DNA from: Nocardioides sp. REDSEA-S33_B3
GTDB lineage: Bacteria > Actinomycetota > Actinomycetes > Propionibacteriales > Nocardioidaceae
DNA: 64,000 nucleotides
Direction: 5' to 3'
NCBI GenBank assembly: GCA_001627335.1
Contig: LUPK01000030.1
Coordinates: forward strand, 1-64,000
The position numbers were made by a program, and so were the translations under genes. The stretch's first letter is position 1, and each line of letters begins with the position of its first letter. Below, piece by piece: positions 43,701-53,711 of this stretch. Under the pieces are notes generated by a model. That model saw nothing but the letters and a program-made list of their open reading frames with translations, ran no database searches and was not told where the DNA came from.

Positions 43701-46700
43701 CCTACCACGTCGTCGCCACGCCACCCGACGGGCTGGCACGCGGTTCCGTGGAGCGCGGCCCGGTGACGGTTGAACCGGACGAGGCCCTGTCCTTGGGCGC
43801 CATGAAGTTGCCGATGCTGCCGGGCCTGGTGGTCCGGGTCCGTGACAGCCACACCGGGAAACCCATCGCAGACGCCGACGTCCAGCTGACTGCGGAAGAG
43901 GCCGAGGTGCCCGGGCAGCTGTCGGACTCCAATGGCAAGGCCTTCTTCACAGATCTTCCGAGCAAGGTGAAGTACCTCGTCTCCGCCACCAAGACCGGGT
44001 ACGAGTCGGGCGAGAGGAAGGTCGGCTACAAGGGAGGTCGTAGTCAAGTGACCTTCTACCTCGACCGCACCCCGGTTCCCAACGCGGGTGAGGGCGTCAT
44101 CTGGGGCGTCGTCCGCAAGGCCGGCAGCCGGAACGGGTTCGTCGCGGACGCGCTTGTCCGGGCTGTCCCCGTGGGTGAGACCGCTGCCGCTGCGACGTCC
44201 CTGACGTACGGCGGCTACGGGTACCGCAACGGTGTCTTCGCCCTTTACGTCCCGCCCGGGGACTACCACGTGACGGTGACCCCGCCCGAGGGTGTCGACC
44301 GTCAGGGCGTCGATCTCGGTGTCGTCTCCGTGGGAGCGGACCAAGCCGCGTTCGAGGGCGTCGTCAAGCTGCCCTACCTGCCGGGAGTCGTGGTCCGGGT
44401 GTCCGGGTCTCAGGGGCACCTGAGCGGGGCGACGGTCCGCCTCACGGGACCGGAAGGCTTCGACGAGGTCATCGTCACGGAGGGTGACGGCAAGGCGTCC
44501 TTCGCGGACCTTCCCGCACCCGGCACCTACCAGGTGACCATCAGCAAGATCGGGTACCTGCCGATCACGGAGACCATCGAGTTCGACGGTCAGCGGGTGA
44601 AGCTGGTCCGCACTCTCGCGCCCGACTTCAACTGCACCCCGCAGGCGGTCAACCCGTCCCTGACGAACATGGGCTTCGAGCAGGAGCTGGACGGGTGGAC
44701 CATGGGTCACCAGACCGAGGGCATCGTCGTCAGCGGCACGGACGAGTTCACCTCCCCGTGGGAGGGGCAGAAGATGGCCCGGATCGGGTCCTCCCAGCCG
44801 TCGAGCTCGCAGAACCAGCCGCCGGGCACGAACATCCTGTGTCAGGACTTCACGGCGACCAAGGACGTCGAGTCTTTCGCGTTCAACATCTTCACCTACG
44901 ACTACACCGGCTTCGACGAGTTCTTCTTCGACGTCACCGTGCTCGGTGAAGGTGGTGAGATCCTGGCCTCGTACCAGCAGGGTGCGTGGGGGCAGGGCAC
45001 GGCACTGAAGACATCGGGCTGGCGTGGTGCGTCGATCGACACCTCGCAGCACATCGGCGAGGACCTCCGCCTGGTGCTTCGTGCCGGCGGCACGTCCGAC
45101 AGCCTCTACGCGTTCTGGGCCTACGTGGACTCCGCGCAGACGGCCCCGACGCCGGTGAACCTGGACACGACCGCCACGTCGACCTCGGGCAGCGTGACCA
45201 CGGACCCGGTGACGGGTCAGGTGTTGGTGTCGATGCCATTCTCCCAGCCCTCGGACCTGACGCTCAGCGTGAAGGCATCGTGCCCCGAACCCGACGAGGG
45301 TGCGGCCCCAACGCCTACGGTGACCATCCTCTACGACGGCACGTCCTACCCCACGACTGAGACGTCGGCGGGCTCCGGGACGTTCACCGCGACCATCCCA
45401 GCAGATTCGATCGGCTCGGGTGGGGTGCTGTCCTCCGAGGTGTCGTGCCCTGGTGCGACCACGCTGGTCACGACGCTCGGAACCATCACGCTCTACGACC
45501 CGAGCGGCATCGTCAGCGACGCTGTGACCGGTCAACCGATCGTGGGTGCTGAGGTGTCGCTGTACAAGGTGCAGGGCTGGACCCCGTGGTCCGACCCCAC
45601 CATCCAGCAGCCGGCTGACACGTGCGTCACCAACGAGACCAAGGCGCCCGGTGCGCCCTGGTCGCAGCAGGCGCCGACGCAGCTCGGCCAGCTGGTCAAC
45701 GCCGCCAGCCCCGAGATCTCGCCACATGTGAACCCGTTCGTGACCAACAACGTGGGCTACTACGGGTGGGACGTGGCCGAGGGCTGCTGGTACGTCGTGG
45801 TCGAAGCGCAGGGCTACACGACCCTCACGAGCCCTGTGGTGGGTGTCCCGAGCGAGGTCACCGACCTCGACCTGGCACTTACTCCGGTCACGACACCCGG
45901 TGGTGGCGGTGGCGGCGGTGGTGGCAACCCCACCCCGACCCCGACCATCACCAACACGGCCAAGCCGGCGATCACCGGTGACGCCGTGGTGGGCGGGTCC
46001 CTCGCGGCCAGTCAGGGCACGTGGGACACCGGCGGTCTGACCTTCGCCTACCAGTGGCTGCGCGACGGGGAGGCCATCGACGGCGCCACCGCTGCGGGCT
46101 ATGACCCGGTCCTCGCCGACCTGGGCAAGGTCGTCAGCGTGAAGGTCACCGCCACCAAGTCCGGCTCCACGCCGGGCACGGCGACCTCCGACCCGGTGAC
46201 CGTCGAGAAGGGGGCAGCGCCGCAGAGCAGCGCCGCGCCCGAGATCACCGGCACCCCCGAGCTGGGGGAGACGCTCACGGTCTCCGACGGCGAGTGGGAC
46301 CTGGAGGACCTGACCTTCGGCTACCAGTGGCTGCGCGACGGCGAGGCGATCGAGGGCGCCACGGAGGCGACGTACGTCGTCACCGAGGACGACCTCGGCA
46401 CCGAGCTCGCCGCGGAGGTCACGGCGACGAAGGAGGGCCACGAGGACGGCTCGGCGACGTCCGAGGCGGTCACGGTGCCCGACGAGCCCGAGGTGGTCGA
46501 GCCGGTCGAGTCGGTCACCAAGGCCCGCCTGCTCGGCAAGAAGGTCAAGCAGGGCAACCGCGGCCAGGTGAAGGTGCGGGTCCTCACCGAGGCCGAGGAG
46601 GCGCCGGCCGGCACGGTCACGGTGACCGCCGGGAAGAAGAGCGTGGAGGTGGAGCTCACCGAGGCCGACAACGGCACGCTGAAGATCCGCCTGCCGAAGC

Positions 46701-46885
46701 TCAAGCCCGGCAAGCACGAGGTGAGCGTCGAGTACTCCGGTGACGACGCCACCCTCGCCTCCTCCGACGACGCGGGGACCCTCGAGGTCATCAAGAAGTC
46801 GAAGGGCAAGAAGAACAAGAAGAACAAGGGCAAGGACCAGGGCGAGCGGACCGGTGGGGGCCGCCCGCTGCCCGCCCTGCTCTGA
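40775..46885 (+). CDS. Giant modular secreted surface protein, 2036 residues
   Basis: Has a Sec signal peptide (cleavage likely near SALSAA, residue 36). Order: prealbumin-like beta domain (about 50-130); ten-unit GPTD/EPTD stalk (149-189); second beta domain; module A (about 279-705), beginning [10 protein letters not shown] and containing EFTSPWEGQ and [14 protein letters not shown], then a [10 protein letters not shown] beta domain; three repeats of about 190 residues starting GESVIWG (near 726, 917, 1102); module A' (about 1286-1708), a duplicate of A; Gly-rich linker; two [11 protein letters not shown]g-like repeats; a last Ig-like domain; a Lys-rich tail. No LPXTG or C-terminal membrane helix. 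CarboxypepD-regulatory-like folds and Ig repeats suggest adhesion or cell-surface structure (inference). GAAAGG precedes the ATG. GC is lower than in neighbours. Confidence 0.88.
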   Translation: MSRSPGRAPLSLLTALLATLVGLSLVLGSSPALSAAPPADGEFPTPQLGQAVFSGTVGVQSDQSLLDGVTVRAMAAGSDDVIAQDTTGDPSGGDPTGYFELHVPPGTYEVVIDPSDVAPDLAPLAMPEESLNADSGLHWSTLYLQEKSGGPTDGPTDGPTDGPTDGPTDGPTDGPTDEPTDEPTDEPTGGQITISVENGMFGGPVGGATVSVSDSEGAGIGDFVTDANGMALIGDEEPLPFGSYTAVASKKGFVSSSFAIEHDGVADHVWAVLTPKLSCEPEQANASLTNMGFESGFEGWTLGYQTEGIEVSGADEFTSPWEGQAMARVGSSQASSGPAQPRGPNLLCQDFVATQDSESFAFNIFTYDYTGFDEFRFDVAVVAQDGEVLASYSQGAWGQGTSLKTSGWRGASIDTSGHIGETLRLVISSGGTQDSLYAFWAYLDSAQTVPTPVTQETAATTTSGSVTTDPVTGQVSVSMPFSQPSDLTLVVGASCPEPAEGAAPAPTVTILYNGASFPAAETPEGSGKYSATIPAGSMGSGGVLSSEVSCPGATTVVATLGSITLYDPSGIVSDAETGEPVVGADVYLHKVPGWSPWSDPGVEQPDGTCETNETKDAGAPWSQPAPTELGQLVNAASPEISPNVNPFVTNNVGYYGWDVAEGCWYVTVEAPGYIPLTSPVVGVPSEVTDLDLQLTPAPTEEPTDGPTDGPTDEPTEQPATQPTPAAGESVIWGLVGKGDSDYLLGDALVQAFPAGGGDEPIASSLTYGGYGYKNGVFALYVPAGDYVITVTPPEGAARKGAELGPVSVAADEALQLDKIGLPLVKGIRITALAMASNFHDFGGVESASVQLTTPDGQVLSRLTGSTGRVFFGDLPGAGKYHLTMTKTGREPVSAVLKYKGNRLKKTYFMRPAPVPEAGESVIWGVVTKAGSRRLVADATVQAISVDGDGSPEASALTYEGYLYKNGVFALYVPAGTYHVVATPPDGLARGSVERGPVTVEPDEALSLGAMKLPMLPGLVVRVRDSHTGKPIADADVQLTAEEAEVPGQLSDSNGKAFFTDLPSKVKYLVSATKTGYESGERKVGYKGGRSQVTFYLDRTPVPNAGEGVIWGVVRKAGSRNGFVADALVRAVPVGETAAAATSLTYGGYGYRNGVFALYVPPGDYHVTVTPPEGVDRQGVDLGVVSVGADQAAFEGVVKLPYLPGVVVRVSGSQGHLSGATVRLTGPEGFDEVIVTEGDGKASFADLPAPGTYQVTISKIGYLPITETIEFDGQRVKLVRTLAPDFNCTPQAVNPSLTNMGFEQELDGWTMGHQTEGIVVSGTDEFTSPWEGQKMARIGSSQPSSSQNQPPGTNILCQDFTATKDVESFAFNIFTYDYTGFDEFFFDVTVLGEGGEILASYQQGAWGQGTALKTSGWRGASIDTSQHIGEDLRLVLRAGGTSDSLYAFWAYVDSAQTAPTPVNLDTTATSTSGSVTTDPVTGQVLVSMPFSQPSDLTLSVKASCPEPDEGAAPTPTVTILYDGTSYPTTETSAGSGTFTATIPADSIGSGGVLSSEVSCPGATTLVTTLGTITLYDPSGIVSDAVTGQPIVGAEVSLYKVQGWTPWSDPTIQQPADTCVTNETKAPGAPWSQQAPTQLGQLVNAASPEISPHVNPFVTNNVGYYGWDVAEGCWYVVVEAQGYTTLTSPVVGVPSEVTDLDLALTPVTTPGGGGGGGGGNPTPTPTITNTAKPAITGDAVVGGSLAASQGTWDTGGLTFAYQWLRDGEAIDGATAAGYDPVLADLGKVVSVKVTATKSGSTPGTATSDPVTVEKGAAPQSSAAPEITGTPELGETLTVSDGEWDLEDLTFGYQWLRDGEAIEGATEATYVVTEDDLGTELAAEVTATKEGHEDGSATSEAVTVPDEPEVVEPVESVTKARLLGKKVKQGNRGQVKVRVLTEAEEAPAGTVTVTAGKKSVEVELTEADNGTLKIRLPKLKPGKHEVSVEYSGDDATLASSDDAGTLEVIKKSKGKKNKKNKGKDQGERTGGGRPLPALL
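41222..41341 (+). repeat. Ten 12-bp tandem units coding the GPTD/EPTD stalk
   Basis: Ten units of 12 bp, the first five identical GGGCCGACGGAT, later ones drifting to GAGCCGACCGAC. They encode an acidic proline-rich spacer. Near-identical leading units suggest recent slippage, so length may vary between strains. Confidence 0.95.
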
Positions 46886-46918
46886 GTCGAGGGCGCCCGA
46901 CCCCCGGCTCACCGGTGA

Positions 46919-46949
46919 CGCCGGTCCGACCTGCATGGTCGGGCCGGCG
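46919..46949 (+). terminator. Terminator hairpin after the giant gene
   Basis: CGCCGGTCCGACC (46919-46931) pairs with GGTCGGGCCGGCG (46937-46949) with one mismatch around a 5-nt loop, followed by TT. It lies 34 bp after the stop. Confidence 0.7.
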
Positions 46950-47117
46950 TTGCCGTGCCCTGCCGCCCTCGGTCCGACCGGGATGGTCCGTTCGGGTCAT
47001 CGCGTCGGCGATCGGGCAAAGAGTGACGGATTCAAGCTCAGGAACGCCGCCCGGAGGCCGACCATCGTCGCGGGGGACGACCGCGCCGCGGTCGACGAGC
47101 AGAAGACGAGGTCCCTG

Positions 47118-47855
47118 ATGCACCGCACCACCCGCACCGCCCGCCGGACGCGCCTGGCGCTGCTGTCGCTCCTCCTCCCGGCGCTGCTGGTGCCCGCCAC
47201 GGCCTCGGCACACGACGACGACCACGACGACGTCCCGGCGGTGGTCGAGAGGGCGGGCCTCATCCAGGGCGTCGCCGTCGACTCGTCCGGCCGGGGCATC
47301 GACGACCTCGCGGTCCAGGCCCTCGACGCCAGGACAGGCGAGCCGGTCGCGTCCGCGCTCACCTACGCCAGCGCCCGCCCCGACGGCGTCCAGCACGGCT
47401 ACTTCTACCTCCACGTCGACCCCGGCACGTACGACGTCGTGCTGGTCAAGCGCGGGTACGACGCGGGCCTCCTCGCCGGCGTCACCGCCCGCCGCAAGGC
47501 CCCGACCAGCCTCGGACCGATCACCCTCGAGCTGCGCGACTGGCCCACGACGACCGCGGCGTCCGTGGTCGACCCCGTGGTCGCGCCGAAGCAGCGCGTG
47601 AGGTTGAAGGTGGAGGTGGGCAGCCGCAAGGCACGTGTGGACGGCGGCCGCGTGAAGGTGCTGGAGGGCCGCGAGGTCCTGGCGAACCAGCGCCTCAAGC
47701 GCTCCGACAAGGGTGCGGTGAAGGTCGACCTGGGCCGACTGCCGAAGGGCACCCACCACCTCAAGGTGCTCTTCACCGGCAAGGAGGGGCTCAAGCCCTC
47801 GCGGGCCGAGAAGGTCAAGGTCGTCGTGGCCCGGTCGGCCCGGCACGCCCGGTGA
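47118..47855 (+). CDS. Secreted protein with carboxypeptidase-regulatory-like and Ig-like domains
   Basis: A 245-residue product: signal peptide ending ATASA near residue 33, a His/Asp-rich stretch (HDDDHDD), a prealbumin-like domain (LIQGVAVDSSGRGIDDLAVQ, YLHVDPGTYDVVLVKRGY), and an Ig-like domain with Lys/Arg-rich strands (RVKVLEGREVL, KGTHHLKVLFTGKEGLKPS). The domain order copies in miniature the first and last domains of the giant neighbour, so a shared origin is likely. The His/Asp run may bind metal. GACGAGG precedes the ATG. Function unknown; extracellular. Confidence 0.8.
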   Translation: MHRTTRTARRTRLALLSLLLPALLVPATASAHDDDHDDVPAVVERAGLIQGVAVDSSGRGIDDLAVQALDARTGEPVASALTYASARPDGVQHGYFYLHVDPGTYDVVLVKRGYDAGLLAGVTARRKAPTSLGPITLELRDWPTTTAASVVDPVVAPKQRVRLKVEVGSRKARVDGGRVKVLEGREVLANQRLKRSDKGAVKVDLGRLPKGTHHLKVLFTGKEGLKPSRAEKVKVVVARSARHAR

Positions 47856-47936
47856 CCGCCCGACCTCGCGCCGCCGCGGGCAAAGCCGGCCCGCCCGCTT
47901 CCCTGTCACCCATCGCCCGGCCGTAGGCTGCCCGCC

Positions 47937-48488
47937 ATGGACTCTGCCCACGTGGAGAACGACCTCGTCAACGTGCTGTTCACCGAGGCCCAGATCCAGC
48001 AGCGACTGCAGGAGATGGCCCAGGAGATCGAGCGGGACTACGAGGGCGAGGAGCTGCTCATCGTCGGCATCCTGCGCGGTGCGGTGATGGTGATGGCCGA
48101 CCTGGCCCGCTCCTTCTCCCGCCACATCGAGATGGACTGGATGGCGGTCAGCTCCTACGGCTCCGGCACCAAGTCCAGCGGCGTCGTGCGCATCCTCAAG
48201 GACCTCGACACCGACATCTCCGGGCGCCACGTCGTGATCGTCGACGAGATCATCGACACCGGCCTGACCCTGTCCTGGCTCACCTCCAACCTCAGCAGCC
48301 GCAACCCCGCGAGCGTCCAGATCGCCACCCTGCTCCGCAAGCCCGAGGCGCTGCAGATGCCCGTCGACGTCAAGTACGTCGGCTGGGACATCCCCAACGA
48401 GTTCGTCGTCGGCTACGGCCTGGACTACCGCGAGAAGTACCGCAACCTCCGCGACATCGGCACCCTCGCACCGCACGTCTACAGCTGA
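47937..48488 (+). CDS. hpt: Hypoxanthine phosphoribosyltransferase
   Basis: A 183-residue purine-salvage enzyme, standard length. The PRPP loop is VVIVDEIIDTGLTL and the N-terminal part ELLIVGILRGAVMVMADLAR with SYGSGTKSSG forms the flexible loop. It converts hypoxanthine or guanine and PRPP to IMP or GMP. ATG 47937 follows TAGGCT by 7 nt, a leaderless pattern, so hpt has its own promoter after the insert. A terminator follows it. Confidence 0.95.
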   Translation: MDSAHVENDLVNVLFTEAQIQQRLQEMAQEIERDYEGEELLIVGILRGAVMVMADLARSFSRHIEMDWMAVSSYGSGTKSSGVVRILKDLDTDISGRHVVIVDEIIDTGLTLSWLTSNLSSRNPASVQIATLLRKPEALQMPVDVKYVGWDIPNEFVVGYGLDYREKYRNLRDIGTLAPHVYS

Positions 48489-48504
48489 ACCGCCAGCGGG
48501 CCGG

Positions 48505-48550
48505 GTCGTGCCCCTGAACGGGCGTCATGGCGCCCGCTCAGGGGCACGAC
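48505..48550 (+). terminator. Terminator hairpin after hpt
   Basis: GTCGTGCCCCTGA (48505-48517) and its exact complement (48538-48550) enclose a second stem CGGGCG/CGCCCG, giving nearly 19 paired bases. It starts 17 bp after the hpt stop and separates hpt from ftsH. Confidence 0.85.
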
Positions 48551-48650
48551 TCATCCTCGGGGGACCGCTCGACCAGCCGCCTGAGAGGATGGGACGGCGT
48601 GGCGACCGGTACCGTCGTCAGTTCAATCGTGCACACAACGAGAGAAGTCC

Positions 48651-50732
48651 GTGAAGCGCATAGGCAAGAGTCCCTGGCTGTGGATCGTCGTGGCCGTGGT
48701 CGGCGTCGTCCTGGCCCTGCAGTTCCTGGCCCCCAGCGGTGACGGGGACGAGATCACCTCCTCGGAGATGACCGCGTACATCACCGAGGGCCAGGTCGAG
48801 ACGATCCGTTTCGTCGACGGCGACCAGGAGATCCGCGCCACCCTCGACGAGGGCGTGCGCGACGAGGGCGCCGAGGTGATGACCTACTGGATCGGCGGCA
48901 CCCAGTCGCGGCTCTACAACATCGCCCAGCAGCAGGTCGAGGCCGGTGAGATCGAGGAGCTCGAGACCGAGATCTCCCGTCCCAGCGTGCTCGGCTCGTT
49001 CCTCATCTCGTTCCTGCCGCTGATCATCATCTTCATCGTCTTCCTGTGGCTGCTCAACAACATGCAGGGCGGTGGCGGACGCGGCGTCATGCAGTTCGCC
49101 AAGTCCAAGGCGAAGCTGATCTCCAAGGACATGCCGAAGACGACCTTCGCCGACGTCGCGGGCTGCGACGAGGCGATCGAGGAGCTCGGCGAGATCAAGG
49201 AGTTCCTCCAGGAGCCCGCGAAGTTCCAGGCCGTGGGCGCCAAGATCCCCAAGGGCGTGCTGCTCTACGGCTCCCCGGGCACCGGCAAGACCCTGCTGGC
49301 CCGCGCGGTCGCCGGCGAGGCGGGCGTCCCGTTCTACTCCATCTCCGGCTCCGACTTCGTCGAGATGTTCGTGGGTGTGGGTGCCTCCCGCGTGCGGGAC
49401 CTGTTCGAGCAGGCCAAGGAGAACGCCCCCGCGATCGTCTTCATCGACGAGATCGACGCCGTCGGCCGCCACCGCGGCACCGGCATGGGCGGCGGTCACG
49501 ACGAGCGCGAGCAGACCCTCAACCAGCTGCTGGTGGAGATGGACGGCTTCGACGTACGCGGCGGGGTCATCCTCATCGCGGCCACCAACCGTCCCGACGT
49601 GCTCGACCCCGCGCTGCTGCGCCCGGGCCGCTTCGACCGCCAGATCCAGGTCGACGCCCCCGACCTCGCCGGCCGCGAGCAGATCCTCAAGGTGCACTCG
49701 CGCGGCAAGCCGATCGCCCAGGACGTCGACCTGCTCAGCGTCGCCCGCCGCACCCCCGGCTTCTCCGGCGCCGACCTGGCCAACGTGCTCAACGAGGCCG
49801 CGCTGCTCACCGCGCGCGCCAACCAGAAGCTGATCACCAACTCCTCGCTCGACGAGGCGATCGACCGCGTCATCGCCGGTCCGCAGCGGCGCACCCGCCT
49901 GATGAGCGAGCACGAGAAGCTCATCACCGCCTACCACGAGGGCGGCCACGCCCTGGTCGCCGCGGCGCTGCCGGGCAACGACCCGGTCCACAAGATCACG
50001 ATCCTGCCGCGCGGCCGCGCCCTCGGCTACACCATGGTGCTGCCCGACCAGGACAAGTACTCCCAGCCGCGCAGCCAGATGCTCGACCAGCTCGCCTACA
50101 TGCTCGGTGGCCGGGCGGCGGAGGAGATGATCTTCCACGACCCGACCACCGGCGCCGGCAACGACATCGAGAAGGCGACCAACCTCGCCCGCGCGATGGT
50201 CACCCAGTACGGCATGACCGAGCGTCTCGGGGCCATCAAGCTCGGCGAGTCCGGCTCGCAGCCGTTCCTGGGCCGCGACCTCGGGCACTCGCGCGACTAC
50301 TCCGAGTCCGTCGCCGCGATCGTGGACGAGGAGGTCAAGAACCTGCTGGCCACCGCCCACCAGGAGGCCTTCGACATCCTCGAGGAGAACCGCGACGTCC
50401 TCGACGCGCTGGTGCTCGAGCTCCTCGACAAGGAGACGCTGGACAAGGAGCAGATCGCCCGCATCTTCGAGGCGCTGCGGATGCGACCGGCCCGCCCCGC
50501 GTGGACCGGCTCGGACACCCGCCGGCCCTCGGACATGCCGCCGGTCGAGATCCCGCAGGAGATCCGCGACCGCGCCAAGGCCAACGGGACGCCCTCGGCC
50601 CCGGAGCCCGACGCCGGTGCCGTCGTCACCCCGCCGGGTGCCGGTGGCGACGTCCACGGCGGGCCCACCGCCCCCGGTGGCGGCCCGACCCCGCCCACCC
50701 CTCCGGCGCCGCCCTCCCCGGGCGCACCCTGA
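48651..50732 (+). CDS. ftsH: ATP-dependent zinc metalloprotease FtsH
   Basis: A 693-residue membrane AAA+ protease. There are two N-terminal helices ([18 protein letters not shown] and an [11 protein letters not shown] segment near 115), a AAA domain with [19 protein letters not shown] and the second region of homology [20 protein letters not shown], and pore loop MFVGVGASR. The protease domain has HEGGH (near 430; usually HEAGH) and [10 protein letters not shown]. It degrades misfolded membrane and regulatory proteins. The C-terminus ends in a Pro/Gly-rich tail of about 60 residues. Start GTG 48651 with GAGAAG upstream. Confidence 0.97.
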   Translation: MKRIGKSPWLWIVVAVVGVVLALQFLAPSGDGDEITSSEMTAYITEGQVETIRFVDGDQEIRATLDEGVRDEGAEVMTYWIGGTQSRLYNIAQQQVEAGEIEELETEISRPSVLGSFLISFLPLIIIFIVFLWLLNNMQGGGGRGVMQFAKSKAKLISKDMPKTTFADVAGCDEAIEELGEIKEFLQEPAKFQAVGAKIPKGVLLYGSPGTGKTLLARAVAGEAGVPFYSISGSDFVEMFVGVGASRVRDLFEQAKENAPAIVFIDEIDAVGRHRGTGMGGGHDEREQTLNQLLVEMDGFDVRGGVILIAATNRPDVLDPALLRPGRFDRQIQVDAPDLAGREQILKVHSRGKPIAQDVDLLSVARRTPGFSGADLANVLNEAALLTARANQKLITNSSLDEAIDRVIAGPQRRTRLMSEHEKLITAYHEGGHALVAAALPGNDPVHKITILPRGRALGYTMVLPDQDKYSQPRSQMLDQLAYMLGGRAAEEMIFHDPTTGAGNDIEKATNLARAMVTQYGMTERLGAIKLGESGSQPFLGRDLGHSRDYSESVAAIVDEEVKNLLATAHQEAFDILEENRDVLDALVLELLDKETLDKEQIARIFEALRMRPARPAWTGSDTRRPSDMPPVEIPQEIRDRAKANGTPSAPEPDAGAVVTPPGAGGDVHGGPTAPGGGPTPPTPPAPPSPGAP

Positions 50733-50734
50733 CC

Positions 50735-50751
50735 GGTGGTCGCCGACCACC
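50735..50751 (+). terminator. Short hairpin after ftsH
   Basis: GGTGGTC-GCC-GACCACC, a 7-bp stem with a 3-nt loop just after the ftsH stop. It is weak as a terminator and could be chance. Confidence 0.35.
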
Positions 50752-50803
50752 ACCCGTCCAGGCTCACCCGATCAGGCGAACCTCCAGTGGATACCGAGCA
50801 GCC

Positions 50804-51418
50804 ATGACCGACACCATCGCGGCCCCCGACCGCGCCCCCGGCGACATCCCCGACTTCGACCACGCGCGCGCGGAGGCGGCCGTCCGCGAGCTGCTCGCGG
50901 CCATCGGGGAGGACCCCGACCGCGAGGGGCTGCGCGACACCCCGGCGCGCGTCGCCCGCGCGTACGCCGAGCTCACCGCCGGGCTGCGGATGAGCGCGGA
51001 GGAGGTGCTCACCACCACCTTCGACCTCGGCCACGACGAGATGGTGCTGGTGCGCGACATCGAGCTGTGGTCGATGTGCGAGCACCACCTGGTGCCCTTC
51101 ACCGGCGTCGCCCACGTCGGCTACATCCCGGCGACGTCGGGCAAGATCACCGGGCTGTCGAAGCTGGCGCGGCTCGTCGACGTCTACGCCAAGCGGCCGC
51201 AGGTGCAGGAGCGCCTCACCACGCAGGTCGCCGACGCGCTGATGGAGATCCTCGAGGCGCGCGGCGTCATCGTCGTCATCGAGGCCGAGCACCTGTGCAT
51301 GACCATGCGCGGGGTCAAGAAGGGCGGTGCCCGCACCATCACCTCCGCGGTGCGCGGCATCATGCACAACCCGGCCACGCGGTCCGAGGCGATGTCGCTG
51401 ATCCGCGGCACCCGCTAG
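50804..51418 (+). CDS. folE: GTP cyclohydrolase I
   Basis: A 204-residue enzyme, first step of folate synthesis from GTP to dihydroneopterin triphosphate. Zinc and catalytic residues lie in [11 protein letters not shown] and [12 protein letters not shown]; the C-terminal RTITSAVRG is typical. A -10-like GATACC lies upstream without a good ribosome binding site, suggesting a leaderless start that heads the folE-P-B-K run. Confidence 0.97.
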   Translation: MTDTIAAPDRAPGDIPDFDHARAEAAVRELLAAIGEDPDREGLRDTPARVARAYAELTAGLRMSAEEVLTTTFDLGHDEMVLVRDIELWSMCEHHLVPFTGVAHVGYIPATSGKITGLSKLARLVDVYAKRPQVQERLTTQVADALMEILEARGVIVVIEAEHLCMTMRGVKKGGARTITSAVRGIMHNPATRSEAMSLIRGTR

Positions 51419-51435
51419 GACCCCCGAGGACCCGC

Positions 51436-52269
51436 ATGTCCCGACCGCTGGTGATGGGCGTCGTCAACGTCACGCCCGACTCCTTCTCCGACGGCGGTCG
51501 CTACGTCGAGCCGCGGGCTGCCGTCGCGCACGGCCTCGCACTCGTCGAGGCCGGCGCGGACGTGCTCGACGTCGGCGGTGAGTCCACCCGTCCCGGCGCC
51601 ACCCGCCCGCTGGTGGCCGAGGAGCTGGCCAGGGTCGTCCCGGTCATCACCGAGCTGGCCGCCGCCGGGGTCACGGTCTCGGTGGACACGATGCGCGCGG
51701 AGGTGGCGCAGGCGGCCCTGGAGGCCGGCGCCGCCATCGTCAACGACGTCTCCGGCGGCCTCGCCGACCCCACCATGCTGCCGACGGTCGCCGCCTCGGA
51801 CGCGACGTACGTCGCCATGCACTGGCGCGCCCACGCCGACCGGATGGCAGACCTCGCCGACTACCCCGACGGCGTCGTGCCGACCGTCCGCGACGAGCTG
51901 GCGGACCGGGTCGAGGCGGCGGTCGCTGCCGGCGTACCCCTCGAGCGGCTCGTGCTCGACCCCGGCCTGGGGTTCGCCAAGCGACCGGCCCACAACTGGG
52001 AGCTGCTGCGCGGGCTCGACGAGATCGCCTCCCTCGGGGCCCGGCTGCTGGTCGGCGCCAGCCGCAAGTCGTTCCTGGGCACGCTGCTGGCCGACGCGAC
52101 GGGGGAGCCGCGTCCGGTCGATGCCCGGGAGGCGGCCCACCTGGCGGTCGTGCTGCACTGTGCCCGGGCCGGGGTGTGGGCGGTGCGGGTCCACGACGTA
52201 GGTTCAGCCTGCGACGCGCTGGCCGCCTGGGCCGCGCTGGAGGATCCGACGAGCGTGGCAGGAGGCTGA
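51436..52269 (+). CDS. folP: Dihydropteroate synthase
   Basis: A 277-residue TIM-barrel enzyme joining pteridine diphosphate and p-aminobenzoate. Signatures: MGVVNVTPDSFSDGGRY, DVGGESTRPGA, VNDVSGGLADPTM, LDPGLGFAKRPAHNWELL and LLVGASRKSFLG. The target of sulfonamides. GAGGA precedes the ATG; 17 bp after folE. Confidence 0.97.
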   Translation: MSRPLVMGVVNVTPDSFSDGGRYVEPRAAVAHGLALVEAGADVLDVGGESTRPGATRPLVAEELARVVPVITELAAAGVTVSVDTMRAEVAQAALEAGAAIVNDVSGGLADPTMLPTVAASDATYVAMHWRAHADRMADLADYPDGVVPTVRDELADRVEAAVAAGVPLERLVLDPGLGFAKRPAHNWELLRGLDEIASLGARLLVGASRKSFLGTLLADATGEPRPVDAREAAHLAVVLHCARAGVWAVRVHDVGSACDALAAWAALEDPTSVAGG

Positions 52270-52270
52270 G

Positions 52271-52642
52271 GTGGTCGACGAGCTCAGCGTGAGCGGCATC
52301 GAGTGCTGGGGCCACCACGGCGTCTTCGAGCACGAGAAGCGCGAGGGCCAGCCCTTCGTGATCGACCTCGTCCTCGGTCTGGATACCCGTCCGGCGGCGG
52401 CCTCCGACGACTTGCGCGACACCGTCGACTACGGAAGTCTCGTGGCGCAGGTGAAGGCCGCCGTCGAGCGCGATCCGGTCGACCTGATCGAGACCCTCAT
52501 CCACCGCATCACGGAGGTCTGCCTCTTGGACTCCCGGGTTGAATGGGCGAGGGTGACGGTCCACAAGCCGAATGCCCCCATCGACGCGACGTTCACCGAC
52601 GTCACGCTGACGACGACCAGGACACGCGAGGACCTTTCGTGA
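52271..52642 (+). CDS. folB: Dihydroneopterin aldolase
   Basis: A 123-residue aldolase of normal length: GIECWGHHGVFEHEKREGQPF holds the pterin-binding glutamate region (given in part), and DTVDYGSLVAQV and LIETLIHRI match the family. It cleaves dihydroneopterin to hydroxymethyl-dihydropterin. It starts at GTG 52271, one base after the folP stop, with GGAGGCTGAG as ribosome site, and its stop overlaps folK. Confidence 0.95.
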   Translation: MVDELSVSGIECWGHHGVFEHEKREGQPFVIDLVLGLDTRPAAASDDLRDTVDYGSLVAQVKAAVERDPVDLIETLIHRITEVCLLDSRVEWARVTVHKPNAPIDATFTDVTLTTTRTREDLS

Positions 52643-53208
52643 CCGAGACCCCCAACCCGCACATCATCGACGCCGACACCCTCACCGGTGAGATGCGCCC
52701 GATCCGGCGCGCGGTGCTGTCCCTGGGCTCCAACCTCGGCGAGCGGCTGGCCACCCTCCAGGGCGCCGTCAACGCGATCGCCGACACCCCCGACGTGTGG
52801 GTCACCGGCATCTCCCCGGTCTACGAGACCGAGCCCGTCGACGCCCCCGCCGGCTCCGACTCCTTCCTCAACGCCGTGGTCCTCATCGACACCACGCTCG
52901 CGGCCAACCGCCTGCTCGACCGCGCCCAGGCCATCGAGGACGCCTTCGACCGCGAGCGCACGGACGTCCGCAACGCCCCGCGCACCCTCGACGTCGACCT
53001 GATCGTCGTCGGCGACCGTCGCAGCCACGAGGAGCACCTCCAGCTGCCGCACCCGCGCGCCGCGGAGCGGGCCTTCGTGCTCAAGCCGTGGTTCGACCTC
53101 GAGCCGGACGCCTCGATCCCCGACTTCGGTCCCATCGCCGACCTGCTCGCCGCCACCGGCGTCGACGGCCTGACCCTGCGCGAGGACCTCACCCTCGAGC
53201 TCGAGTGA
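52639..53208 (+). CDS. folK: Hydroxymethyl-dihydropterin pyrophosphokinase
   Basis: A 189-residue kinase: LSLGSNLGERLATLQ, SPVYETEPVDAP, FLNAVV and the signature RNAPRTLDVDLIVVGD with HPRAAERAFVLKPW. It pyrophosphorylates hydroxymethyl-dihydropterin for FolP. GTG 52639 overlaps the folB stop as GTGA. About 20 extra N-terminal residues precede the catalytic domain. Confidence 0.95.
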   Translation: MTETPNPHIIDADTLTGEMRPIRRAVLSLGSNLGERLATLQGAVNAIADTPDVWVTGISPVYETEPVDAPAGSDSFLNAVVLIDTTLAANRLLDRAQAIEDAFDRERTDVRNAPRTLDVDLIVVGDRRSHEEHLQLPHPRAAERAFVLKPWFDLEPDASIPDFGPIADLLAATGVDGLTLREDLTLELE

Positions 53209-53218
53209 CCCGCGCGTC

Positions 53219-53701
53219 GTGAGCGACGAGCGGCAGAAGCCGCCCACCGGCACGATCCGACCGGTCTCGCCGGTCGTGCTCGCGGTGCTCGGCATCGTCG
53301 GGCTCGTGCTCGGGTGGCTGGTCCACCCGCTCACGGTCGAGCTGTCCGGCTCCGCGCCGGTCGTCACGTGGCCGCAGCCGACGCTGCTGGGCTTCGTCGC
53401 GGTGGCGCTGGGGAGGTTCGCGTGGGACACCCGCGCGTCGGTCCGGGACCGGGCCCGACGGCTCGAGCCGCACCGGGCGGTCAACCGGCTCGCGTTCGGC
53501 CGGGCTGCGGCGTACGTCGCGAGCGTGCTGGGCGGTGCCTACGCCGGCTACGCGCTGTCGTGGGTCGACTCCCGCGCCGAGCTGGCGAGCGATCGGGTGC
53601 TGTGGTCGGGCCTGGCGGCGGTCGCGTCGCTGGCCGTGGTGGTCTGCGGGGTGCTCCTGGAGCGCGCGTGTCGCGTCCGTCTGGACGACGACGAGGCCTA
53701 A
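53219..53701 (+). CDS. DUF3180 membrane protein
   Basis: A 160-residue protein with four predicted membrane helices and the conserved RPVNRLAFGRA-like segment (HRAVNRLAFGRAAAY). DUF3180 proteins sit next to folK throughout actinobacteria (M. tuberculosis Rv3605c position, from memory). The function is unknown. GTG 53219, 10 bp after folK. Confidence 0.85.
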   Translation: MSDERQKPPTGTIRPVSPVVLAVLGIVGLVLGWLVHPLTVELSGSAPVVTWPQPTLLGFVAVALGRFAWDTRASVRDRARRLEPHRAVNRLAFGRAAAYVASVLGGAYAGYALSWVDSRAELASDRVLWSGLAAVASLAVVVCGVLLERACRVRLDDDEA

Positions 53702-53711
53702 CCTGGGCCGC

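Noticed and set aside
43634..46936. An 1100-codon open frame on the minus strand opposite the giant secreted protein
   Set aside because: Composition is Arg/Gly/His/Leu-biased as in other shadows, and the repeat structure follows the plus-strand protein.
46995..47117. A leader resembling a c-di-GMP (GEMM) riboswitch because of GGGCAAAG and a later ACGC
   Set aside because: The GNRA tetraloop, the second GCAAAGCC block and the spacing of the known class are missing, so it is treated as an ordinary upstream region.
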